Below, one piece after another: positions 17,405-26,512 of a DNA stretch of 64,000 nt. Position 1 is the first letter of the stretch. Every line of letters begins with the position of its first letter. The notes beneath the pieces are model-generated. The model ran no database searches. It was not told where the DNA came from and was given only the letters and a program-made list of their open reading frames with translations. The stretch spans positions 1,364,001-1,428,000 of the forward strand of contig NZ_LT702999.1 of assembly GCF_900149685.1 (NCBI RefSeq). Reading direction: 5' to 3'. The position numbers were made by a program, and so were the translations under genes. Origin of the DNA: Erythrobacter sp. Alg231-14 (GTDB lineage Bacteria > Pseudomonadota > Alphaproteobacteria > Sphingomonadales > Sphingomonadaceae).

Positions 17405-19615
17405 TCAATCTGCGCCGTCGGTCAATCCGCGCGCTTCCAACATAGGGCCAACATCTGGTTGGCGACCCGCGAAGTTTTCAAACATCACGAAATAATCCAT
17501 CGTGCCGCCACGGCTCAAAACCGTTTCGCGATAATGTTGGCCGTTTTCACGCGTCATTCCGCCATTGTCGATGAACCATTTGCGGCTGTCGCGGTCGAGC
17601 ATTTCGGTCCACAAATAGCTGTAATAGCCTGCGGAATATCCCGCAGGTGAGCTGAAGATGTGGTTGAAATAGGTCGAACGATAGCGCGGCGGGACCAGAT
17701 CAATTTCAAGCCCCAGATCTTCGAGAGCGGAACGTTCAAACGCGTCCACTTTTTCTGGTGTGTCGATCGCCGATGCTTGCTCAGGGGTCAACGCGCTCCA
17801 TCGCATATCCAACAAGGCCGCTTCGACCACTTCGCCGAAATCATACCCTTGGTTGAATTTCGACGCCGCTTCGATCCGTTCCACCAATTCGATCGGGATC
17901 ACTTCACCGGTTTCATAGTGCTGCGCGTAGTTTTGCAGAACTTCGGGATACGACGCCCACATTTCGTGAACTTGGCTTGGATATTCAACGAAATCGCGCG
18001 CCGTGGCCGTGCCGGACAGGCTTTCATAACGTTGATCGGCAAAGAAGCCGTGCAGCGCGTGGCCGAATTCATGGAAGATCGTGTTGACGTTGTCGAAGCT
18101 TACCAATTGCACTTCGCCATCAGACGCCTTGGGGATGTTCAGAACATTGTAGATGACCGGCTTCGTGTCCCACAAATAGCTTTGATCGACAAAGTTAGAC
18201 ATCCACGCGCCGCCGCGTTTTGATGGGCGCTGGAACGGGTCAAAGAAAAACAATCCCAATTCAGAGCCATCCGCTTCGAACACGGTGTAAACCCATACAT
18301 CAGGGTGGTAGGTCGGGATGTCTGTGCGGCGTTCAAACGTCAGGCCGTACAGCTTCTCCGACATGTAAAACACGCCCTCTTCCAGCACTTTTTCAAGCTG
18401 GAAATATTCCATCACGGCGTCTTCATCGAGATCATACCGTTCCGCTTTCACCTTGTTGGCATAGCGGTACCAATCCCACGGCTTCACTTCGTAATTGCCG
18501 CCTTCGCTGGCGATCGCCTCGTTCAACAAGGCCGCCTCGCGCCGCTGTGTTGCGGCCAATGCAGGGACCATTTGCTCCATAAAATCAAGCGCCGTGCGCG
18601 GCGTTTTCGCCATGCGATCATACATGGTGTAGCTGGCCCAATCCGGTTCCCCGAACAACGCGGCTTTTTCTGCACGCAGGCCCGCAATATTGGCGAGCAA
18701 CAAACGCGTGTCATGCGCTGGATTGGTGCCGTCCGAACGGTTGTGGCTTAGCGTGAACAATTGTTCGCGGGTGGCGCGGTTTTCCAATGCCGGCAACAAG
18801 GGTTGTTGGGTCGTGTTTTGCAGAGCGATGGCGTATTTCCCATCGAACCCTTTGGATGTGGCAAATTCCGCAGCGGCAGCGATATCGGCGTCGGAAAGAC
18901 CGGCCAGCTCTTCGGCGGTATCCACGACCAAAGGTTGGTCATTGGTCGCGGCGCGAACGGCCTGACTGAATTCGGTCGTCAATGTCGACAATTCCGTGTT
19001 GATCGCCTTTACTCGATCTCGCTGTGCATCGGTCAACAAAGCGCCCGCATGGACCATTTGTTTGTACGCTTCTTCGAGCAATTTCGCATCTTCGCGGGTC
19101 ATCGTCATCGCGGCGCGGTTGTCATAAACCGCCTTTACCCGAGCAAACAAAGCGGGGTTGAGTGTGATGGAATCAGAATGAGCAGAGAGCTTTGGGCTCA
19201 TCTCTGTGTTGATTTCATCCAGTCGGTCGGTCGTGTTCGCGCCGGTCAAAGCAAAGAATACGCGGGCGACCCGCCCCAACATGCGACCCGATTTTTCAAG
19301 CGCTACAATGGTGTTTTCAAAAGTTGGTGCTTCGGGATTGTCAACGATCGCCTGAACTTCGGCCGCTTGGATGGCCATGCCTTGTTCAAAGGCGGGAACG
19401 TAGTCATCCTCTGAAATCCTTGAGAAATCTGGCGTCAGGAACGGCAATTCGCTGTCCGATGCGAAATAGCCGGTTCCCACGGGAATGGCGGTCGCGTCCG
19501 ATGCAACCTGTGTCGATGGTGCCATGTCGGTTCCTTGCGAATAGGCGGTGCACCCTGTCAACAAAGCGACCGCTGATACGGTCGAAAGGATCGAGGTAAG
19601 TCCGGGATTCTTCAT
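17405..19615 (-). CDS. dcp: M3 family peptidyl-dipeptidase (Dcp-like), lipoprotein
   Basis: A 736-residue zinc metallopeptidase. The N-terminus carries a lipoprotein signal with lipobox LLTGC, so the enzyme is probably anchored in the periplasm. The zinc site HEFGH lies near residue 520 (FHEFGHALHGFF) with the downstream SGTATARDFVEYPSQVHE segment supplying the third ligand Glu, as in the M3A subfamily; the C-terminal helical half ends with YSAGYYSYLWTEMLDRD. Length matches Dcp (about 680) plus the lipoprotein leader. It removes dipeptides from peptide C-termini. A strong terminator follows. Confidence 0.94.
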   Translation of the reverse strand: MKNPGLTSILSTVSAVALLTGCTAYSQGTDMAPSTQVASDATAIPVGTGYFASDSELPFLTPDFSRISEDDYVPAFEQGMAIQAAEVQAIVDNPEAPTFENTIVALEKSGRMLGRVARVFFALTGANTTDRLDEINTEMSPKLSAHSDSITLNPALFARVKAVYDNRAAMTMTREDAKLLEEAYKQMVHAGALLTDAQRDRVKAINTELSTLTTEFSQAVRAATNDQPLVVDTAEELAGLSDADIAAAAEFATSKGFDGKYAIALQNTTQQPLLPALENRATREQLFTLSHNRSDGTNPAHDTRLLLANIAGLRAEKAALFGEPDWASYTMYDRMAKTPRTALDFMEQMVPALAATQRREAALLNEAIASEGGNYEVKPWDWYRYANKVKAERYDLDEDAVMEYFQLEKVLEEGVFYMSEKLYGLTFERRTDIPTYHPDVWVYTVFEADGSELGLFFFDPFQRPSKRGGAWMSNFVDQSYLWDTKPVIYNVLNIPKASDGEVQLVSFDNVNTIFHEFGHALHGFFADQRYESLSGTATARDFVEYPSQVHEMWASYPEVLQNYAQHYETGEVIPIELVERIEAASKFNQGYDFGEVVEAALLDMRWSALTPEQASAIDTPEKVDAFERSALEDLGLEIDLVPPRYRSTYFNHIFSSPAGYSAGYYSYLWTEMLDRDSRKWFIDNGGMTRENGQHYRETVLSRGGTMDYFVMFENFAGRQPDVGPMLEARGLTDGAD

Positions 19616-19762
19616 GAAATTCTCTCTTGCTTGTCTTGGCGGCGGCGCGTGACCATCGGGTCACCGCAAGCCATCCGCCTTTGTCGGATAGACGGCTTGA
19701 ACAAGGGATTGATCAGAATTGCAAGACGAGTGATCGCGGCACGCCCCAAAATTGGGGATCGA

Positions 19763-22075
19763 TCATTCTCCCAACACGATGGCCAACCCCGCCTCGAACA
19801 CCTCATCGCGCCCTTGCCTCACCCCTTCGCGGGTCGGCGCGATCAGGACATCGGGTTGAACGCCATCAATGTGATGCCGGGTGCCGTCGCGATTGACGAC
19901 GAGCATGCCAGTGTACCGCAATCGATATCCGCCCGGTAACGTTACCTCAGACACGTTGCCGTTTGCCCCGGCGGTTGGGCTGCCGACGATGATACCCAAT
20001 CCATTGGCCTTCACCGTGCCTAGGATCGATTCAGAATAACTGATTGCGGTCGCATTGGTGAGGAACACGATGTTTGGCGTCACACGCGGAGCCAGCGGCG
20101 TTACGTTCCATCCGCCATCAACGTCGTACCGCGCCTCTGCGTCCGGGCCGGTGAATTCCGGTTTTAGGAATTTTGCCGATCGGACCGGCTCATCGATCAA
20201 ATGCCGCAACCATTGCGTGTTCACGCGCGGATAACCGCGAAGGTCGAATATGACCCCATCTGCCTCTGCCAAACGTTCAATCGCGGCATCCAAATCGGCC
20301 TGACCTATCCGGCTTAGATCGACGTAGAATGTGCCCGGTTCTATTTCCGCAACATCATCGGGTCGCAAACTGGCAAAGGATGCATCGGCTGAGAATTCTT
20401 GCATCGAAACATTGACGGTCGAGTTTTCACCATCACCTCTCGTCACGCCCAGTTCCAATGCTTCGTCCATGACGCCGTACCGGGAAGTAGTCTCAGCCAT
20501 GGCCAGCACGAAATGATCGCTGCCGGACCATTGGGCCATCCGATCCGCAAAGAATTCTTCGGTTGATCGACCATTGATCGTATCGACCACCATCCCAGCC
20601 TCCAATCCGGTTTCGGCGGCGGAGGCGCCCACTTTGGTGATGATCAGATTGCCATCAATCATCGTCCAATCGATGGGCAAAGCGGCGTTGATATTGGACG
20701 GGTACCGCACCGCGCCATGCCCATCATCGATGGCACTGACCAATCGCTGTAGGGCGGAGCGAAACGCGTTGTCGTCAGCCGCCTCTGCCGCTTGGGCAAG
20801 AGCGCGGTCGAACGCTGCATCCCAATCCCCATCGACCTCATCCCAGTAGGGGTAGAAATGCTCCAAGGTCACCCCGGCCTCTATTGTGGCCGCAATTCGG
20901 GTCGTGCGATCATGACCGGACGGGGTCCAGCCTTCGGGCTTATCTCCATAACCATCGGCCGCTTGGGCGGTTGTGCCTTCGCCCGCCTCCCCCGCATCGG
21001 CGACGGTGAATAGGGGCAATCGGAACGACACTCCGCCGGGCAAGGCTTCAGATGTCACGGTCCCATCGCGGACGTCGTCAATCGCAATCCGTGCCGAGGA
21101 ATAGATCGCCGAGGATCCGCCCAGTCCAAAATGCTGCCAAACAAAGCCGGGGCCGCTTTGCGGAGCTTCGTCAGGCAAATTGTCCAACCCTCCCGGCACA
21201 ACTTCCAATGCGGGAGCCAATTCGGCGAAAGTGTCGTTGAGTATCTGAGCGAGCTGTTCTGCGGTCTGAGCGTTTTCGACCCGCGGGATCGCGCGGAACG
21301 CGACGCTATCCCAATCCGCGTTGATTGCGGCGGCCGATGGATGAAACCAACGAACCAACCCGTATAATCGCGCAAACGCAGAAAGGTTTTGCAATCCGCG
21401 CGCGGAAACCGGCGATGCGGCGATGTCGCCATCCATGGTCGTCAATCGGGGGTTCTCACGCGCGCGGGTCATGATTTCGCGGCGGCTGACCGGTCCCATA
21501 TCCACCAATTGAGCATCATCGAACCACGCCTCACCATCGCCGGTCATCAAGACACCGACCGTGATCCTCGTTGCGTTGGCATCGACGATCCCCTCGATCG
21601 TGTGGGTGTCCCATGCGCGGTTGGTGATCGGCCGATCTTGCATGTTATCGAAAAAGCCGATCGTCCCGTCGTCCCGATCAACACGGAACCACAAACCCAG
21701 ATGTTCAGAGACAGTTGCACCCGCCCGCACCTGCGCTGTGAAGCGCAATTTGTGACCGCGATAGGCGCTCGCATCCACCACTTGGGCAAACACCGCAAAA
21801 TTGGCTTCCCGGTCGGGGGTTGAGGTCAATCGGACGCTTTGTTGCCCGTGGACGGCCGTTTCTCTATCCAATTCCAACATGTAGCCGGTGCCGTTATTCC
21901 CGTTGCTAAACCAGCCGGTCGGCATGCCTTCCGTGTTGGTTTCTTCAACGCCTGCATTGATCAGGATGTCAGCGTTCTGAGCGGGGTCTTGTGCTGTATC
22001 TTGTGCGGCGGTCGGAAAGGCGATCGTCGCGGCGGTAAAAAGCAATAGGCTTGATAGGATTGGTTTGGTCATCAT
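19763..22075 (-). CDS. S41 family peptidase, secreted
   Basis: A 770-residue protein with a signal peptide (PILSSLLLFTAATIAFPTAAQ). The N-terminal 200 residues look like a carbohydrate-binding-like beta domain (GWFSNGNNGTGYMLELDRE). A C-terminal-processing-protease core follows: a PDZ-like LITKVGASAAETGLEAGMVV segment near residue 490 and an S41 catalytic domain with IFDLRGYPR and AISYSESILG, where the Ser after YSE is the expected nucleophile region, then VGSPTAGANGNV. Similar large S41 proteins occur in Sphingomonadales and Bacteroidetes next to peptidases; the M3 enzyme lies 147 bases downstream on the same strand. Substrate unknown. Confidence 0.88.
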   Translation of the reverse strand: MMTKPILSSLLLFTAATIAFPTAAQDTAQDPAQNADILINAGVEETNTEGMPTGWFSNGNNGTGYMLELDRETAVHGQQSVRLTSTPDREANFAVFAQVVDASAYRGHKLRFTAQVRAGATVSEHLGLWFRVDRDDGTIGFFDNMQDRPITNRAWDTHTIEGIVDANATRITVGVLMTGDGEAWFDDAQLVDMGPVSRREIMTRARENPRLTTMDGDIAASPVSARGLQNLSAFARLYGLVRWFHPSAAAINADWDSVAFRAIPRVENAQTAEQLAQILNDTFAELAPALEVVPGGLDNLPDEAPQSGPGFVWQHFGLGGSSAIYSSARIAIDDVRDGTVTSEALPGGVSFRLPLFTVADAGEAGEGTTAQAADGYGDKPEGWTPSGHDRTTRIAATIEAGVTLEHFYPYWDEVDGDWDAAFDRALAQAAEAADDNAFRSALQRLVSAIDDGHGAVRYPSNINAALPIDWTMIDGNLIITKVGASAAETGLEAGMVVDTINGRSTEEFFADRMAQWSGSDHFVLAMAETTSRYGVMDEALELGVTRGDGENSTVNVSMQEFSADASFASLRPDDVAEIEPGTFYVDLSRIGQADLDAAIERLAEADGVIFDLRGYPRVNTQWLRHLIDEPVRSAKFLKPEFTGPDAEARYDVDGGWNVTPLAPRVTPNIVFLTNATAISYSESILGTVKANGLGIIVGSPTAGANGNVSEVTLPGGYRLRYTGMLVVNRDGTRHHIDGVQPDVLIAPTREGVRQGRDEVFEAGLAIVLGE

Positions 22076-22129
22076 CGCCTCATCGTTGGTATGGCGTCCT
22101 CCACCATGGCACGTCGTACCACCACGGCC

Positions 22130-25100
22130 CTATCCCTGCCACACGCCGTCCCAATCGCCGTCCAATTTGCGTCGCATCAAGCTTTTCGTTCGGTCCAGCA
22201 TAATTTTTGCCGGCTCATCTGTCGGGTCGGCTTCCAATGCGCCGACGAATGCCGCGGCAGCGCGTTTGAAATCACCCTCGTGATAAAACTGCCGCCCGTT
22301 TTGGTACGCGGCCAGCATATCGTCGTAGCCAGGGCCTATGTCTGGCCGATCTTGATCGATCACCTCGTACAGTGTCGTGGATGCTTGCCGGCCGCGCACC
22401 TTAATCAAATCCAAGTTCCGAACACGGAAGTCGGAACCCAGATTCGCGGCGGTTTGATCACACACAATCATTTGCACGCCATACGTTTTGGTCAATGCTT
22501 CGAGACGCGACGCCAAATTCACGGTGTCACCAATGACCGTGTAATCCATCCGTTTTTGCGATCCGATTGTGCCAGCCACAACCTCGCCAGTTGAAATGCC
22601 TACACCCAAGCCAAGAGCGCCCTGACCGCGTTTGTCTCTGATGCTGTTCAGGCGGCGCAAGGCGCCAAATATGGCGAGCCCCCCGCTCACCGCCAGTTCG
22701 GAATTATTGTCCCGGCTCAACGGCACACCGTAGACCGCCATGATCGCATCGCCGATAAACTTGTCGACAACGCCATCCGTCGATGAAATCGCCTCGCACA
22801 TATCGCCAAAGGCTTCGTTCAACATATCCACGGTGCCGCGTGCGCTGAGCTGCTCCGATAGGCTGGTAAAGCCGCGAATGTCGGCAAACAAAACGCTCGC
22901 ATCCAAGGCATTACCAAACAGCAATTCGGTGTCCTTGCCCAGCACTTCGTCAACGATTTCTTGGGGCATGAAACGGCGCAATGTACCGTTCAAACGTTTG
23001 CTCTCTGAAATGTCTTCCAGAACGATTAGCGTTTCGGGCGCGGCATTGGCCCCGCGCAACAAAGGTGAGACCGACAGATTGACCGATTTTCCTGATACGC
23101 CACCATCAATGTCCAAATCGACATCAGTGAGGTTGGATTGTTCACCTTGGGACAGCGAACGAACAAAGTCCTCGTTCAAGGTCTCGTTCTGCAAACGCAG
23201 GATAAGGCCGATTTCGGCAGCTTCAAATTCATCCTTATCCCGCGACAAGATTTTTTCAGCCGCAGCGTTGCTTTTTACGATTTTGCCGTCGCGGCCGATC
23301 GTGATGACCCCATTGCCAAGCGACCCCAGAATGCTGTCATTGTAGTTCCGTTCGGACACGACCTCTTCGAACAAATTGGCATTTTCGATTGCGATGGCCG
23401 CTTGGGATGCAAAGGCATTCATTCGCAACAAATCATCTTGCAAAAACGGTTGACCTCCGCTGCGGTTCAACGCTTGCATCACGCCCAGCGCTTTGCCGTC
23501 TTTGGACAAAATCGGCACCGCCAAAATGGACTGAGTGCGATACCCAGTGTTGTCATCAACGCTGCGATCAAACCGGTCATCAGCATATGCATCTTCGACG
23601 AAGATCGCCTCTTTTGCCCTCAGACAAGCGCCCGCGATCCCCTTATCGGGATCAAGTCGAATCTGCCGTTCGCCCATCCCTTCGGCCACCGAAGTTAACA
23701 ATTCATCGTTGAGCGGATTGTACAAGAACAAGGACGATCGGTCCGCAGCGATAATTTGGCTGGTCACGCCAACAATCTTGCGCAGCAACGGTTCTAGCTT
23801 AATCTCGGTCGATATTGAGGTGTTGATATCCAACAACCGCTTCAACTCAAGGTTGCGATCTTCCATGTCCGTGATAGCAGTTCCCCACCGTTCAGCCATG
23901 ATAATGACCTGCGAAAACAGCATCAGTAACGGGTTCAACGCAGCCAAAGAGTAAGCCGGAATCTCAGTTTCCCGGAAGAGGCCTGTGTGGATCAAAGCGT
24001 TCATCGCAAAAATCGCAACAAATCCGGCCAAACTGATAAAGAACAACCCTGCGCCAGTTCTTCGATTGATCCAGCCCCGGCACCCGATCAAGGCGACCGC
24101 AGCCAAGGTCGCGACATTCCCAAACGCCATATAGCGTTGGAGCAACGAGGCTTCCAAAGTGTAGTTGAAAGCGATCATCGTCGCATGGATCACGCCAAAA
24201 AACGGCAGAGCAACATAGACGACCCTTGCGACCCATCGGGGTGTTTCGTCAGGATAGAGCGCCTGTGCGTATGCGAAAAACGTCAACGGTGCGATGGTAA
24301 GCGAAATTGATATCAGAAAGCTCATCTGTTGGAACGTCACGTTAGGAGCAACCAACAGCAAGAGATTGTCAAAGCCCGCAACACCAGCTGGCGTCATGAA
24401 GGCCACCGCTGAAATAGAAAGGAGCAGTGCAGCTTTATCGCTTCGCCGGATCACGAAAACAGATATGTTCAAGCACAAAATCAACAACAAGGTGCCGTGA
24501 TACAGCGTTTCTCTTGACCAACGCAGAGCGGACCATTCGCCCATTATCGCCCGTTCACCAATCACGGGTGCTGCTTCCAAACCATTATCTTTGTGATGGA
24601 ATGCGGCGACATCTATATCGATCGTTACCCGGTCAACTTCGGTGTCAAAATGGATGGTCTGCGATCGAACTTGGTATTCAGTGTCTTCTCGGGTGGATCC
24701 GACGATGCCCCTCCCCGAAACAAGCTCATCGTTGATCGAAACCTCGGTCGCGCTGTACACCAACGGCACAAACAACGTGTATGACCCCGGCGTAAGGCCC
24801 GTGATCTCCAAACTGTATGTGGCTCGCCCTGTTCTAGGCAATGCAGGATCACTGGCAGTCCAAAGTCCAGGCAAAAGGACAGTTTCAACCGCGCGCGTTG
24901 CAGTCGTTTCGTTCGTGTCATCCCAATCGAAACGCCATTCGCCTTCCAGCTTTACCGGTTTTGTGAGTTCGCCATAGGCCGAAAAGTCGATCGTCCCATC
25001 GGTTAACTCAGGGGGGGTCTGTTCCGTCGAGTCCGTCATAAATGGCGCGCACAACGCCAGCAGCAAAATCAACGTTGCTAGGGAGTAGAGCAGCCGTTTC

Positions 25101-25195
25101 GTGCCGCCTTCGCCCTGTGGCCGTGACACCGCCAGATCAGATTGTGCGCTACCCTCGCCGTTTGCACGGCTCAATCCTAGTTTTTCCAGCAACAA
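22130..25195 (-). CDS. Receptor-like adenylate/guanylate cyclase (7TMR-DISM, GAF, PAS, cyclase)
   Basis: A 1021-residue signalling protein. Reading along: one membrane segment at about 35-55, a periplasmic beta domain of 7TMR-DISM type at about 65-190, seven membrane helices at about 200-420, a GAF domain at about 450-600 (LFLYNPLNDELLTSVAEGMG), a PAS domain at about 615-735, a class III cyclase at about 765-940 and a short TPR-like tail (YQNGRQFYHEGDFKRAAAAF). The cyclase has the metal Asp in VLFADIRGFTSLSEQL, GDAIMAVYGVP and DYTVIGDTVNLASRLE, so it looks active; substrate (ATP or GTP) is not decided. The start is unsure: tandem TTG codons at 25195/25192 with only a weak AGG upstream. Confidence 0.88.
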   Translation of the reverse strand: MLLEKLGLSRANGEGSAQSDLAVSRPQGEGGTKRLLYSLATLILLLALCAPFMTDSTEQTPPELTDGTIDFSAYGELTKPVKLEGEWRFDWDDTNETTATRAVETVLLPGLWTASDPALPRTGRATYSLEITGLTPGSYTLFVPLVYSATEVSINDELVSGRGIVGSTREDTEYQVRSQTIHFDTEVDRVTIDIDVAAFHHKDNGLEAAPVIGERAIMGEWSALRWSRETLYHGTLLLILCLNISVFVIRRSDKAALLLSISAVAFMTPAGVAGFDNLLLLVAPNVTFQQMSFLISISLTIAPLTFFAYAQALYPDETPRWVARVVYVALPFFGVIHATMIAFNYTLEASLLQRYMAFGNVATLAAVALIGCRGWINRRTGAGLFFISLAGFVAIFAMNALIHTGLFRETEIPAYSLAALNPLLMLFSQVIIMAERWGTAITDMEDRNLELKRLLDINTSISTEIKLEPLLRKIVGVTSQIIAADRSSLFLYNPLNDELLTSVAEGMGERQIRLDPDKGIAGACLRAKEAIFVEDAYADDRFDRSVDDNTGYRTQSILAVPILSKDGKALGVMQALNRSGGQPFLQDDLLRMNAFASQAAIAIENANLFEEVVSERNYNDSILGSLGNGVITIGRDGKIVKSNAAAEKILSRDKDEFEAAEIGLILRLQNETLNEDFVRSLSQGEQSNLTDVDLDIDGGVSGKSVNLSVSPLLRGANAAPETLIVLEDISESKRLNGTLRRFMPQEIVDEVLGKDTELLFGNALDASVLFADIRGFTSLSEQLSARGTVDMLNEAFGDMCEAISSTDGVVDKFIGDAIMAVYGVPLSRDNNSELAVSGGLAIFGALRRLNSIRDKRGQGALGLGVGISTGEVVAGTIGSQKRMDYTVIGDTVNLASRLEALTKTYGVQMIVCDQTAANLGSDFRVRNLDLIKVRGRQASTTLYEVIDQDRPDIGPGYDDMLAAYQNGRQFYHEGDFKRAAAAFVGALEADPTDEPAKIMLDRTKSLMRRKLDGDWDGVWQG

Positions 25196-25318
25196 AATTT
25201 ACCTGCCCCACCCGGCTATTTGACCCCTAACGCGTTGTATGCATGGCCATCATGGTGAGAGCAATGGCCGATACATCATCGCCGCCGAGTTAATATGCCG
25301 CTTTGCGCAGTAATTGAT

Positions 25319-26512
25319 CTATCGGCACCAGGCGCCCGATCTATTGTTGGCGAACCCCAGGACCTTATAGGCGGCGTCGATCAGACTTTGCCCGCGTTCG
25401 TTCAATAGGATCCCTTGGCCCATTTGGTTCATCGTGTAGCTGAAAGCCAATCCGCATTCGGGATCGGCAAATCCGATCGATCCGCCCGCCCCCACATGAC
25501 CAAACGCGCTGTCCCCGATGATGGCGCTGGCTTGGTTCCCTTGCCGATGGGCACGGTTGTCCATGGACTTCATAAATCCTGACGCAAATCGCGATGGAAC
25601 AAGCAAAGTGGCATCCCTGCTGGTCGCGACACTCACACGGGTCATCGTGGCCAAATATTCAGGAGACACCAATCGTCCATCATTGGTCGCCAATGCTGTG
25701 TACCATGCGACCTGCCCCCGCGCATTGGCAATGCCGCCCGCCCCGCCAATCTCGGCCCTGTGCGCGGCGGGATCGTTCATGTTCCAACCGCCATGGTTCA
25801 GAAATGACAGCGCCTGCAGCGATTGCGGCTCCGCCAAAAGCGTGGCCGAGAATTCGGACAATTCATCGCCGGGCTTTGCCGCATAGGGTAGGATCGGCGC
25901 GAGCGGCTTTGCAAAATTATCCGGCACACCGATCCAAAAGTCCGCGCCCGTTGGTCCGGCCACTTCGTCGGCGAAGAATTGACCCAGCGAGCGACCAGAG
26001 ACCCGCCGAACAAGTTCACCCACCGTCCAGCCAAAATTGACCATGTGATACCCGTTGCGTGTGCCCGGTTCCCACCACGCATCCTCGTCTTCGATCCGCG
26101 CGACCATGTAATCCCAATCCAGAAATCCACCCGGGCGCACAGGATCGCGAAAGGCGGGGACCGCGCTTTCATGATTGAGCATCATTTGGACCGTGGTGTT
26201 TTCTTTGCCGTTCTTGGCAAATTCGGGCCAGTAATGGGCAACACGCTGCGCCGGATCCAAGGCGCCGCGATCAATCAGAATATGCGCGCACAACGCGGTC
26301 GCCGCCTTGGTGCAGGAAAACACAATCGAAGCCGTGTCCTCCTCCCACAAATCGCCGGTTTTGGGATCAGCAATCCCGCCCCACAAATCGACCTTTGTGT
26401 CGCCATCGACCGTCAAACACACAGATGCGCCGACTTCGCCAAGCTCTTTGAAATTGCGATCGAACGCCTCTTTGACCGGAGCAAAGTCGTCGCTGCAAAA
26501 TCCGTTAGTCAT
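25319..26512 (-). CDS. Serine hydrolase/esterase of the class C beta-lactamase fold
   Basis: A 397-residue protein with the S-x-x-K motif S66-C-T-K69 (VFSCTKAATALCAHIL) that holds the catalytic Ser in beta-lactamase-like esterases such as EstB. It has no signal peptide. Its ATG overlaps the stop of the Baeyer-Villiger monooxygenase gene (ATGA), so the two are co-translated: the monooxygenase would turn a ketone into an ester and this enzyme would hydrolyse it. That pairing is known in ketone degradation; here it is inferred from adjacency. Confidence 0.9.
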   Translation of the reverse strand: MTNGFCSDDFAPVKEAFDRNFKELGEVGASVCLTVDGDTKVDLWGGIADPKTGDLWEEDTASIVFSCTKAATALCAHILIDRGALDPAQRVAHYWPEFAKNGKENTTVQMMLNHESAVPAFRDPVRPGGFLDWDYMVARIEDEDAWWEPGTRNGYHMVNFGWTVGELVRRVSGRSLGQFFADEVAGPTGADFWIGVPDNFAKPLAPILPYAAKPGDELSEFSATLLAEPQSLQALSFLNHGGWNMNDPAAHRAEIGGAGGIANARGQVAWYTALATNDGRLVSPEYLATMTRVSVATSRDATLLVPSRFASGFMKSMDNRAHRQGNQASAIIGDSAFGHVGAGGSIGFADPECGLAFSYTMNQMGQGILLNERGQSLIDAAYKVLGFANNRSGAWCR

